Source of the DNA: Candidatus Sulfobium mesophilum | GTDB lineage: Bacteria; Nitrospirota; Thermodesulfovibrionia; Thermodesulfovibrionales; UBA6898 | Direction: 5' to 3' | DNA: 42,307 nt | Assembly (NCBI GenBank): GCA_900302705.1 | Contig: OUUY01000060.1 | Coordinates: 1-42,307 of the forward strand | Shown: in pieces, positions 16,959-25,606 of the stretch | How the letters are laid out: each line of letters opens with the position of its first letter | Numbering within the stretch: the stretch's first letter is position 1 | Made by a program: the position numbers and the translations under genes | Notes under the pieces: generated by a model | Database searches by the model: none | What the model was told of the DNA's origin: nothing | The model's input: the letters and a program-made list of their open reading frames with translations, nothing else

Positions 16959-17069
16959 GCCCTTTCACTTGTGGCATATCTTGCCAGGATTCTCCAGAGT
17001 AGCCTTCTTCATTGCCGTCCAAAAAGCAGCCTCCTTGACAAGCGCCTCTTTGCTCACTGTCTTTTTCAC
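16947..17069 (-). CDS. Candidate selenocysteine-containing ribosomal peptide precursor (34 aa, or 40 aa with UGA recoding)
   Basis: GTG 17069 is preceded at eight bases by a very strong GGAGGAGGAGG site. The frame gives a lysine-rich amphipathic leader (MKKTVSKEAL onward), one Trp, then NPGKICHK and TGA at 16965-16967. Two more in-frame TGAs follow at nine-base steps (16956, 16947). If the first two are read as Sec, the C-terminus becomes C-H-K-U-K-G-U-K-S before the third TGA stops it. A SECIS-like hairpin lies exactly where it would be needed. The gene sits 177 bases upstream of the radical SAM/SPASM start and is followed by a terminator. The short frame being translated is likely. Recoding and modification are inference. 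An upstream in-frame ATG at 17114 lacks a ribosome site. Confidence 0.6.
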
Positions 17070-17184
17070 CTGTATCACCTCCTCCTCCGTACTGGCTGAT
17101 ATGAACTCATGCATTCAGTCCAGATGTAACCCTTATGTTCAAATAATATCTCACTCACAAGGAAAAGCAAGCTCGAAAACGCTT

Positions 17185-19140
17185 CTAAGGCTGCTCAAGA
17201 AATATTTTAAGCTCCTCTGCGCCGCTAATCGGTTCGAGGCATACCCCCGAGGCAAGGCAAGGAGTCACATCCCCCTTTTCGCCGAAATAGAGGACCGTCT
17301 TATAAGGACGGAAGATATTTACCGCCGTCGCCGCAAGGCCACTGTCGGCAGGCGCGCCGATAGTCAGTTTTACCATATTAAAACAGGCGTCCATCGCACA
17401 AAAATAATATCCTGCGTGGATGCTCAGGCCTGAAACGTCGCCCGAAAAGATCCTCAGCCCTTCTTCTGCAAGCCGGTAGTATTCCCCTTTTCCTGAAATA
17501 AAGTGAAGTCTCAGCAACTGCATTATCGCAAGGGAATTAGCTGAAGGATGTGGTATATCCTCTACGGTTTTTAGCCTGATTCCCAGAACCTCTTCATCAG
17601 TATCGAAGAACCCGGCAGAGCCTTCATCCCAGAATTTTTTTATACAGAGATCCGCAATGGTTTCAGCTCGCTTCAGATACTGCGGCTGCGCCTCCACCTC
17701 ATAGGCATCAATCATCGCCTCCATGATATGCACGTAGTCGTCAAGAACGCCCCTAACACCTTCGGAGTGAAGAAGTTCGCCTTCCCTGAAAAGATCATGC
17801 CAGATCCTATCAAGGCTCTTAAGTGCAAATTCCTTCACTTCAGGGTTTCCAAGGACCCTGTATGCTGCCAGATAAGCCGCGATGAACATCCCGTTTAGTC
17901 CTGAATAAAGCGTTCTATCAGTAAACGGGGCAGTTCTTTGCCCCCTCGCCCTCATCAATTTATCCCTGGCTGAAGAGATGATTTTCAGGATCCTTTCGGT
18001 GTCATACCCTAATGAAGTGGCGATGTCTTCAGGTTCCATCGCCACGAAAAGCACTTTTTTTGATTTATCGTGATGCATCATCCCTCTTTCATGAAAAAGG
18101 TGCATCTTCATCACTTTGAATTCTTCGTCGTTGAGAAGACTCCTAAAGTCCTCCTCAGTCCACGTAAAATATCCCCCTTCGTCTTCGACTGTCACATCGG
18201 CATCCTGGCTTGCATAAAAACCGCCCTCCGGATCGGAAAGCACCTGCCGCGAGAAATTTATTATGCCCTCCGCTACGGACCTGAAGTATTCGTCCCTGAA
18301 CACAGCATATCCGTGTGAATAATTTCTAAGAAGAAAGGCGTTATCGTCCGCCATTTTTTCAAAGTGGGGGACTATCCATGCCTGGTCAGTCGAGTACCTG
18401 TGAAATCCGCCGCCGAGTTGGTCATGAAAGCCGCCCTTCGCCATGGAGTCGAGGGTTTTCCTGACCACATATCCGACCTTTTCGTCCCTCGTAAAAAAAA
18501 ATCTGTTAATGAGGAACTCAATAGCGCCCGGTGACGGGAATTTGGGGGCTGTTCCGAAACCACCGTGCTCAGGGTCAAAGAGCGACAATATAGATGCTTC
18601 GGCATTTTGAAGAAGAGACTTGTCTATTTTCCGTGAAGGGGAGCCCTCCCCTTTTAGCGCATCCAGCAGCCTGTCGGCATATTCATCGATCTCGCCGCGT
18701 CTCCTCCTGTAAAACTCTAGTACGGCCTTAAGCACCTTTCTGAATCCGGGCCTGCCCTGCCTGTCTTCAGGTGGGAAATAGGTGCCGCCAAAGAAGGGTT
18801 TTCTTTCCGGGGTGAGAAAAACAGAAAGAGGCCAGCCGCCGCCACTTCCCATCGCTGATACCGCCAGTTGATAACGTCTGTCAATGTCCGGTCTCTCGTC
18901 CCTGTCAAGCTTTATACTGACAAAAGCCTCGTTGAGAATGCCGGCAACGACTTCATCAGCAAAGCATTCCGCTGCCATGACATGGCACCAGTGACACCAT
19001 ACAGCCCCCGTACTCAAAAAAACGGGTCTATCTTCTTCAGCTGCTTTTTCGAATGCCTCATCGCACCACGGATACCAATCTATTAGCTGGTCGGCCGCGT
19101 GCCGCAGGTAGGGGGATTTCTCATTGGAAAGCCTGTTCAT
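17185..19140 (-). CDS. DUF255 thioredoxin-fold/glycosidase-like protein (YyaL family, 651 aa)
   Basis: The N-terminal 160 residues are the DUF255 thioredoxin-like domain: start LSNEKSPYLRHAADQ, redox-type motif W-C49-H-W-C52-H, then KLDRDERPDID and GGWPLSVFLTP. The remainder is an alpha/alpha-toroid like the N-acylglucosamine epimerase/mannosidase fold. The whole length is normal for the family (human relative SPATA20). The biochemical role is unknown. It lies 31 bases after the PfpI-like gene and 116 bases before the small peptide gene on the same strand. It could be part of the peptide locus as a thiol or selenol redox partner, but the family is widespread, so this is weak. Confidence 0.88.
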   Translation of the reverse strand: MNRLSNEKSPYLRHAADQLIDWYPWCDEAFEKAAEEDRPVFLSTGAVWCHWCHVMAAECFADEVVAGILNEAFVSIKLDRDERPDIDRRYQLAVSAMGSGGGWPLSVFLTPERKPFFGGTYFPPEDRQGRPGFRKVLKAVLEFYRRRRGEIDEYADRLLDALKGEGSPSRKIDKSLLQNAEASILSLFDPEHGGFGTAPKFPSPGAIEFLINRFFFTRDEKVGYVVRKTLDSMAKGGFHDQLGGGFHRYSTDQAWIVPHFEKMADDNAFLLRNYSHGYAVFRDEYFRSVAEGIINFSRQVLSDPEGGFYASQDADVTVEDEGGYFTWTEEDFRSLLNDEEFKVMKMHLFHERGMMHHDKSKKVLFVAMEPEDIATSLGYDTERILKIISSARDKLMRARGQRTAPFTDRTLYSGLNGMFIAAYLAAYRVLGNPEVKEFALKSLDRIWHDLFREGELLHSEGVRGVLDDYVHIMEAMIDAYEVEAQPQYLKRAETIADLCIKKFWDEGSAGFFDTDEEVLGIRLKTVEDIPHPSANSLAIMQLLRLHFISGKGEYYRLAEEGLRIFSGDVSGLSIHAGYYFCAMDACFNMVKLTIGAPADSGLAATAVNIFRPYKTVLYFGEKGDVTPCLASGVCLEPISGAEELKIFLEQP

Positions 19141-19171
19141 TAAAAAGCCTGCCGGGGCATGTGACGAAAGG

Positions 19172-19678
19172 TCATCGCCTCCTGATCATCTTCATTGTCT
19201 CGCGCATAAAAGCAGGCAGGTCTGACGGCTGCCTGGAGGTGACGAGGGTTCCGTCAACGACGACCTCTTTGTCTTCATAGAGAGCACCGGCTTCTTTCAT
19301 CTCAGGGGCGACCGATCTGTAACAGGTCACATGCCTGCCCTTAAGAAAACCGGCTGTTATCAATACTTGAGGTCCGTGGCAGATCGCTGAGACAGGCCTG
19401 CTTTCTCTAACAAAGAATCCCGCTATCCGGACAGCCGCCGGGGCCTTCCTCACTGCCTCGGGTGCCTTTCCGCCTGGAATTATAAGGATTCCGTAGTCTT
19501 TAGGCTCAATCTCGTCAAAGGTCCTGGTTGCCTCAATCTCGTAGCCGTGTTTCCCCTTTATTCTGCCTCGTTTAATTGAAGCGACATCCACCTCAATCCC
19601 CTCTTCCCTGAGCCGGTAAAAAGGGACATAGAGTTCCATATCCTCGAAATTGTCTGCACTGATAATCAATGCCTTCAT
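19172..19678 (-). CDS. DJ-1/PfpI-family protein (168 aa)
   Basis: This is a class I glutamine-amidotransferase-like fold of the PfpI/YraA group (proposed protease, deglycase or stress protein). The nucleophile elbow is A-I-C100-H101-G, with the assisting Glu near the N-terminus (FEDME, residues 11-15). IIPGGKAPE near 66-74 is typical. GAGGAG precedes ATG 19678. The start of the DUF255 gene is 31 bases past the stop, so the two are probably co-transcribed from the promoter at 19712-19739. Confidence 0.88.
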   Translation of the reverse strand: MKALIISADNFEDMELYVPFYRLREEGIEVDVASIKRGRIKGKHGYEIEATRTFDEIEPKDYGILIIPGGKAPEAVRKAPAAVRIAGFFVRESRPVSAICHGPQVLITAGFLKGRHVTCYRSVAPEMKEAGALYEDKEVVVDGTLVTSRQPSDLPAFMRETMKMIRRR

Positions 19679-19711
19679 AAACTCCTCTTTGCTTATACTG
19701 GTGTTGATTAA

Positions 19712-19739
19712 AGCGTAGCAAAGAGCGCAGGATTGTCAA
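19712..19739 (-). promoter_or_regulatory. Sigma-70-type promoter of the pfpI-DUF255 operon
   Basis: On the minus strand TTGACA (19739-19734) and TACGCT (19717-19712) are separated by 16 bp, about 33 bases before the PfpI start codon. Confidence 0.5.
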
Positions 19740-19881
19740 GCACAGGAGACATTCAGCGCCACATATTGCGTATTTTTCCATTACTCCCCGCAAAAAAGCA
19801 GGTGAGACTTAATGGTTGCTTTTCGCACGATTGGTTTAAGGTGATATAATTTTCTATCGGCATTTATTTTGCGCGTTGAAG

Positions 19882-20772
19882 ATGAACAAAAATAAAATAT
19901 ACGACTGCATTGTAATTGGAGCAGGCCCCGGCGGCCTGCAGGCAGCAATCTATCTTGGACGGTTCAACCGCGAAGTACTTCTGGTAGACAGAGGGGGCGG
20001 CAGAACCTGGCATGCAAGGCATATCGAAAATTTTCTCACACAGAAGGTCATTTCCGGCCCCGAAATGATACGTGCCGGCATTGAGCAGGCTGTTGGTTTC
20101 AACGTGAAGATTGAAAAAGGGCAGGTTGTCGATATCCAAAAGAATGAATATTTCACAGTGCGCACAAAAGAAAAACAGCATATCGGGAAATTCATTGTAG
20201 TGGCCACCGGGGCCAATGACAACCTACCCCCTGTAGCGAACATCGAAAAGTTTTTGGGCATGTATTTGTTCACGTGCATCGATTGCGACGGCTACAGGAC
20301 TACCGGAAGGAAGCTAATCGTTCTCGGCAACTCACTGAAGACAGTACACCTAGCTATCGCTATGAAAGAGATGTTTACAAAAGACATCACGCTTGTTCTA
20401 TTTTTTCTGATTCCTCCCGACGGCTATGCAGAAGTGCTTACGGAAGAGAATATTCGCCTGATCATAGGCCGTCCCGCAAGAGTATTAGGGGATAAGAAGA
20501 TCGAAGCCCTCGAAATGCATGACGGAAGACTCATCGAATGCGAGGTAATAATGTCCAACTTCGGATACAAGCTGAACGATTCCTTTCTGACCGGACTGGG
20601 GCTGAAGAGGGACAGGGACAATTTCAAATATATAACCAGCCGCGATTACGAGTCTTCACTCAGCGGCCTCTTTATTCTCGGCCCCCTAACGGGCAACGAC
20701 CAGGCGATCATTGCCGCAGGCGAGGGGGCCACGGCTGCAATAGCCATCAATAAGAGGCTCCTTGAGCATTAA
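19882..20772 (+). CDS. Thioredoxin reductase-like FAD/NAD(P) oxidoreductase (296 aa)
   Basis: The FAD-binding GAGPGG motif is at residues 13-18. The redox-active pair is C132-I-D-C135 in TCIDCDGY, the position of the CATC motif of thioredoxin reductase. The C-terminal FILGPLTGNDQAIIAAGEGA matches the family's FAD end motif. The second dinucleotide fold has VLGNSLKTVHLA where GGGDSA is normal, so NADPH may bind weakly or another donor is used. ATG 19882 is preferred over TTG 19876. TATAAT at 19845-19850 lies 31 bases upstream. The gene stands alone on the plus strand, back to back with the pfpI operon. Confidence 0.82.
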   Translation: MNKNKIYDCIVIGAGPGGLQAAIYLGRFNREVLLVDRGGGRTWHARHIENFLTQKVISGPEMIRAGIEQAVGFNVKIEKGQVVDIQKNEYFTVRTKEKQHIGKFIVVATGANDNLPPVANIEKFLGMYLFTCIDCDGYRTTGRKLIVLGNSLKTVHLAIAMKEMFTKDITLVLFFLIPPDGYAEVLTEENIRLIIGRPARVLGDKKIEALEMHDGRLIECEVIMSNFGYKLNDSFLTGLGLKRDRDNFKYITSRDYESSLSGLFILGPLTGNDQAIIAAGEGATAAIAINKRLLEH

Positions 20773-20786
20773 GCAGCCCAAGACTC

Positions 20787-21374
20787 TCAGTGCAGGAATG
20801 GTATGCTGAAAATAAGCAAATAGCCGTTGAGCGAAAGCACGCTGCCTATGGCAGTAGAAATCATGGACATGGCAAAAACACCACGAGAGGAAGAAAGAAT
20901 AGCTATAGACGATAGGACAATTGCGATTTGCAGAAGTACTTCTGCATAGTCGAAATAGGGATCTTTGCTCCTGTTAATCTCACGTTCTGCCTCCAGCTTT
21001 TTTGCCTCATGTTCTATCGGCAGTTTCTCCCTGTTGTAACGCTCCTCTTCTTCTCCGATCTTCTTTATCTTGTCTTCATAATGCCTGCGCGCCTCCGGTG
21101 TCATTGAACTGCCGCGCTCGATAAGACCCGCCTCCAGCTGCACCTTTTGTGTTCTGTAAAGATGCTCCCTCATAACTTTGGACTGATAAAATGCCCATTG
21201 ATCAGACGACTGCTGCTGGGCCAGAAGCATCTCCTTCATGGCGTTGTTGCCTCCCAAAGACGTGATGGCAAGCAAAACGGCATATAAGGCGGTCGTAAGT
21301 GCCACCCGCCTCGTAAATTTCTTTTCCTTAAGCTCCTCGAGTTCATCGGTATCAGGAAGTTCCACTTCAGCCAT
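20787..21374 (-). CDS. DUF4337-like membrane protein (195 aa)
   Basis: ATG 21374 is chosen for GGAGGAAAAAACAG directly upstream. A charged N-terminus is followed by one transmembrane helix (about 24-44), a long Glu/Lys/Arg-rich coiled-coil segment (about 50-135), and two C-terminal helices (about 145-190). This arrangement fits the uncharacterised DUF4337 family. It converges on the flavoprotein gene with a 14-base gap. Confidence 0.65.
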   Translation of the reverse strand: MAEVELPDTDELEELKEKKFTRRVALTTALYAVLLAITSLGGNNAMKEMLLAQQQSSDQWAFYQSKVMREHLYRTQKVQLEAGLIERGSSMTPEARRHYEDKIKKIGEEEERYNREKLPIEHEAKKLEAEREINRSKDPYFDYAEVLLQIAIVLSSIAILSSSRGVFAMSMISTAIGSVLSLNGYLLIFSIPFLH

Positions 21375-21497
21375 CTGTTTTTTCCTCCACTTTCTCACTG
21401 GATATCCCCGCATCAGCAACGCAGTATTTTATCACATCAAACTGCAATTTCTCAGATCTTCTAAAATCACTTCGGGCATGCGCTCCGCAGTTAATTT

Positions 21498-21537
21498 ATC
21501 ACAGGGCTTCTATCACAGGGCTTCTGTTGACAGAAGC
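21498..21537. repeat. 14-bp tandem duplication plus hairpin in a gene-free stretch
   Basis: ATCACAGGGCTTCT occurs twice in tandem (21498-21511, 21512-21525). It runs into an 8-bp inverted repeat, GCTTCTGT and ACAGAAGC, with a 2-base spacer (21520-21537). The surrounding interval 21375-21773 holds no gene I can support. Confidence 0.6.
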
Positions 21538-21773
21538 ATAAATGTGCAGGAAAATAAACTGGATTTTAAAAAAATGTTTGCAGTTTTGCTTGATTTCACG
21601 TGGAATCATTGTTTGGAAAACTGCCGGACGTCCGTTTCTTCTTCTACGAACCAGATCAAAAACATTTTCAGCATCCTGTCAGGAAAAAAGGGTGGATATA
21701 GAATTTTGTATCAGATCTTTCTTAAGTTTTTTTTGAAGCATTAAAAAATTATTGATAATCAGAGGAGGAAGTT

Positions 21774-22243
21774 ATGAAAAAAGGATTATTGTTTCTGTTT
21801 TCTTTAGTGTTAATCGAGACATTTGCCTCATTCCCATCCGTCGCGGCAGCTCTGGCAGATCCATGTGCAGAGGCAACAGTCATAGTTGATGTAGTCAATA
21901 TTGCCGAAGATAATCCACTGTCTTCTCCGGAGAATCTTACTGAAGTGGCAAGCTATGATCTGGAAAGTAGCGGTGCAGTTGTTGGTCGCGGCATCTCAAA
22001 ATACACAAGCCAGTCATTCGGGGCACTCACTTTCGTGGCATCGGAGGAAACCGTTATCGTGGTCGCCTTATCATTGACAGTGTTTGGTCAATCCTCAAAT
22101 ACGGTCGTCGGAATCACGGGGGCCAGGGGGTTATTACCGGTGCGATAACATTTGACGGACAAAAAAGAAACGACATTACAGGGACATACATTTTTTCCGA
22201 CTTTATCGGGATTTTGCAAATCTGCTTTTTTCTGGAGCCTTAA
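21774..22243 (+). pseudogene. Exported protein with a frameshift in a G-run
   Basis: ATG 21774 has AGGAGG at good spacing and a clear signal peptide (MKKGLLFLFSLVLIE, ending near VAAALA). The mature part resembles a small beta-barrel with VVGRGISKYTSQSFGALTF. The frame stops at 22148 after RGLLPVR. Moving to the -1 frame at the five-G run (22118-22122) continues with GQGVITGAITFDGQKRND and TGTYIFSDF to a TAA at 22243. That tail resembles the end of allene-oxide-cyclase or dirigent-like barrels, though this is only suggestive. Either the gene is broken or a base is missing or extra in the sequence. Confidence 0.6.
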
Positions 22244-22335
22244 CAATATTTTTTGAACCATAAACGGCGGGGCCTGTCCAAAAGGACCCGGGCTTCGCCT
22301 TCTCCATCACAGGAATGCCCTCTGTGCCCATGCAC

Positions 22336-22363
22336 TTGCAGATGTCCGGATTACTGTTATACT
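22336..22363 (+). promoter_or_regulatory. Sigma-70-type promoter of nth
   Basis: TTGCAG and TATACT are separated by 16 bp and lie 21 bases before the nth start codon. Confidence 0.45.
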
Positions 22364-22384
22364 TAGAAATGATCAGGAGGCCTT

Positions 22385-23023
22385 ATGGCTGCAAAAGAAA
22401 CAGAAAAGCTGCTTGAGATCATAAAAAGGCTAAAAAAGGAATATCCGAAAGTGGTTACAGCCCTTAGGTTTAAGACGCCGTTTGAGCTTCTGGTAGCCAC
22501 CATACTCTCAGCACAGACAACGGATGTGCACGTAAACAGGGTTACGAAGGCCTTGTTCCGGAAATATAAAACGATAAGAGATTATGCTGACATTTCGCTT
22601 GAGACCCTTCAGAAGGATTTAAGTTCAATAAATTTTTACAACAATAAGGCAAAGAACATCCAGGCCTCTGCCAGGATTATTATTGAAAAGTTCCATTCGA
22701 ACGTGCCAAGGACCATGGAGGAACTCACGACTCTTCCCGGCGTAGCGCGGAAGACTGCCAATATTGTACTTTCAGATGCTTATGGAATAAACGAAGGCAT
22801 CGCGGTAGACACGCATGTTAAGAGACTTGCCGGTCGGCTGGGTCTGACGAAATATGAAGACCCCGTTAAGATAGAGAAAGACCTGATGGCTATAACGCCG
22901 AAGGAGGATTGGGGCAACTTATCCCATCTTCTGATCTTTCACGGCAGGAATATATGCCAGGCGAAGAAGCCTAAACACAAAGAGTGCGTCCTTTATTCTC
23001 TCTGTCCGTCCAGGGACAAATAG
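22385..23023 (+). CDS. nth: Endonuclease III, DNA glycosylase/AP lyase (212 aa)
   Basis: This base-excision repair enzyme removes oxidised pyrimidines and cleaves the strand. The helix-hairpin-helix has LPGVARK123TAN with the catalytic lysine, and the catalytic Asp is D142 in VDTHVKR. The C-terminal Fe-S loop has C191, H198, C201 and C207 with the exact C-x6-C-x2-C-x5-C spacing of the family, but the second ligand is His (codon CAC) instead of Cys. Length is normal. AGGAGG precedes ATG 22385. The gene converges on the cytochrome gene. Confidence 0.92.
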   Translation: MAAKETEKLLEIIKRLKKEYPKVVTALRFKTPFELLVATILSAQTTDVHVNRVTKALFRKYKTIRDYADISLETLQKDLSSINFYNNKAKNIQASARIIIEKFHSNVPRTMEELTTLPGVARKTANIVLSDAYGINEGIAVDTHVKRLAGRLGLTKYEDPVKIEKDLMAITPKEDWGNLSHLLIFHGRNICQAKKPKHKECVLYSLCPSRDK

Positions 23024-23041
23024 GATACAGCCTGTGATATT

Positions 23042-25435
23042 TCACTTCCACCCCCTTGCCACTATATCGCTTGACCTTTCATATGGAAACTTCCTGATTA
23101 GCTCCGTAACAGCTAATTTCTGATCGCCTTCTCTCATAAAATGTACCAGTGTGACGGCAGCCCAGTAGTCCTTATAGTATCCGCTGTCTTTCAACTGAAC
23201 GGGAACTCCTTTTGAGTTGGTTCTGTGACACGCCCCGCAGGTAACAGGCCCGGCATACTTCCCGTCGGGACTGAACTGCAAGGCCTGTTCATGTGTTGTC
23301 AGATCGACTGTGCCTTTTGACCCTTCATATCTCACCGGGTACAACCCGTGGATTGATTCGTGACATGACTGACACGCGATGTTTCCGTGAGCCTTGGAAT
23401 AACGATAAAGCGAGTACTTGTTCGGCTGGTCAATGGGAAAATACTTGCCTCCTTCACTCTCCACAAACGGCGCAATATGGCAGTCGGCGCAGTGAGGCTC
23501 GCTGCCGGACAACCACCAGTCTTTGCCGGCTGAGACAGCGTCATAGGAGACTGCCTCTCCTTCTCCGGCGTTCCAGGGCAGCAGTTTGAGTTTGCCTCCC
23601 TTCCCCTTGATCGCCCTTACTAGCGCCACTCCCGTGTGTTTAGAGTAATAAGTAAGAAGTGCTCCGTCGTCCGTATCGACGATTGGATCAGCAAAACTTT
23701 CCTTAAATTTCTTTATATCGCCCCATGTAGTAGCCTTAATTATCTCGGCCATGGGCCTGTTCGTCAGAGTAACACCAGTTTGCGAGGCGGCGTCCGAGAG
23801 ATTATCCTGTCTATACAGCTCCTGGGAAAGAGGGCTGTGGCAGTTGGAACAATACATGCCTCTCATTTCAGGCACCGCCCTCCCCGTTTCGTCCTTCATA
23901 CTGACTTCTTTGAGATACCACTTCCCAATCTCATTGAGGAAGAAAGGAGGCTTAACGCCCGGGTTTGTATGCGCGTCCCTGCGAAGATAACACCCTCCCC
24001 CGGAAGTCCTTACATCGCTGTCAGAGAACCTCGGGTTTCCTTCTTCGTCGACGACTCCAAAAGGATTACTTGCGGGATCATTCATCTCTTGAATCTGCCA
24101 GTGCGAGGGATGGCATGCCTGACAGTTTTGCGGTCGTCCGGCCTTGTCAGGCATCGGGACCACCCGGTGATGGACCTCGTGTATAACTTCGCTTAACTGC
24201 CGCGCTCTGACTACTTTATAGCCGGTTGCCCCCGGCCTCGGAGATTGAAGGTTGCCGGAGATATTATCGCCATGGCAGTCTGCGCAGTAAACTGATCCGA
24301 CCGACCCGAGTCTGTTGGATGAAGCATCCTGATTATACTCTTTGAGAAAGGTCGTCCCGGTGCGCCTGTCATGCAGATCAAGGATGCCGATTGTCGTCTG
24401 AGACTGCCTCGCCATGAAATCTGATATGTCAGGATAATTCTTCTTCCAATACCCGTATTCTTTATCGAGATACGTCAGACCTTCCTTGCGTGAAAGCTTC
24501 GCGGCCCTGCCGTTGCCCGAGTGACAGACATGGCAGTTTGGAAAATCGACCGGGTTTGTCCCGAAAAAAGCGACCTTTTTTCCGCCAGCAATTACGGGGC
24601 TTCCGGTCCTGTCACGAAGTTCCACAACGGCACGCTGATAAGGTTGAAAATCGGAGTTGGTAACTGTTCGGATTGTGCCTTTTCGTCTGCTGTCGTTGAA
24701 TGCTGTAAGGGGCAGGCCCAGTGCATCCCAGATATATGACGACGTGAGAGTCAGCGTTACATTCTTGACCTCAGGAATAAGCGAGTCCGTTAAAACCTTA
24801 CTACCACCCTTGTCGCCTGAATAAGAGAGATTTCCGCCGGATATGCTCTTGCCTGTGGGCCCCGAGTCTATCGGCACCTGGATGTCTTTTCCTACACGGA
24901 GTCTTTTCGTAGTTCTCCAGTCCTCGGGAACTGTACCCTCCAAATCCTTGTAAATAAAGAGATGCGTCCAGACATAATTAGCCATGTTATCGCCAGGTTC
25001 ATCCATCTTGCCGTTTCCGCCAATGTCCTTGGCCACCAGCCAGTACTTCATCTTATTGCCCTCGCTATAGCTGTTGTCCAGGATGGAATAGGAGAGGGAG
25101 ATTCCATCGTCCGGGGAAAGCATTCTTGGAACGCCACCGTCTTTTCCCGATTTGATTGCCTGCGCCTGGATACTATTATAGGGAGGGATCACGCAACAAT
25201 AAGAAACATCGAACCCGCCGCAGTGCATGCCAAGCTAATAATTAATGAATATGTTATAAGGATTTCTGGGCTCAAAAAGTGTAGCTTCTTTTTCTGCGTT
25301 CATTAATTCAAGCAGGTCCTGTTTGAAAGGCGGGTTTGGATCATAGGGAACACCGCCGCCGGCAGACTTCATGACCACCGTCAAAAAGAAGAGAAATAAG
25401 AGCATAAAATCAAACGTGCAATATTTTTTCATCAT
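23042..25435 (-). pseudogene. Seven-haem c-type cytochrome interrupted by an amber codon
   Basis: The frame starts at 25435 (or ATG 25432) with a Sec signal peptide (FMLLFLFFLTVVMKSAGG) and is open to 23042 except for TAG at 25235-25237, codon 67. The residues around it (YNIFINY, stop, LGMHCGGFD) read continuously, and GAG to TAG would explain it. Downstream from ATG 25228 there are 728 residues with seven CxxCH haem sites: CHVCH, CADCH, CQACH, CSNCH, CADCH, CQSCH and CGACH. The conserved YCCVIPPYNSIQAQ segment lies just after the stop. It is predicted to be periplasmic or extracellular, in electron transfer. With the stop, the downstream part would lack its signal peptide and could not receive haem. 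Confidence 0.85.
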
Positions 25436-25606
25436 ATAACCATTCCAGTCCCAAAACTAAAAAATATCAGCGCTGTTTATTCCATGGTACTACGTGCTTC
25501 CGGGTTGTCAACAGAGCCTGGTTTAGCCGCCTTGACAACTTCTTTCACAGTGGTAGTCTTTAATCAGTACGTTTTAGCAGACCCGGAAGGAGAGGAGACC
25601 CGGAAG

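Noticed and set aside
16921-17100. A second long frame overlapping the peptide gene (ending KGLKELKLPVGNEIS before TAA)
   Set aside because: It reads as plausible protein with two cysteines in GACQGGC, but has no start codon with a ribosome site in its own frame. The strong GGAGGAGGAGG serves the GTG of the other frame.
25235-25237. Pyrrolysine at the TAG of the cytochrome gene
   Set aside because: No pyl genes are visible and the position is non-catalytic; a simple GAG change explains it.
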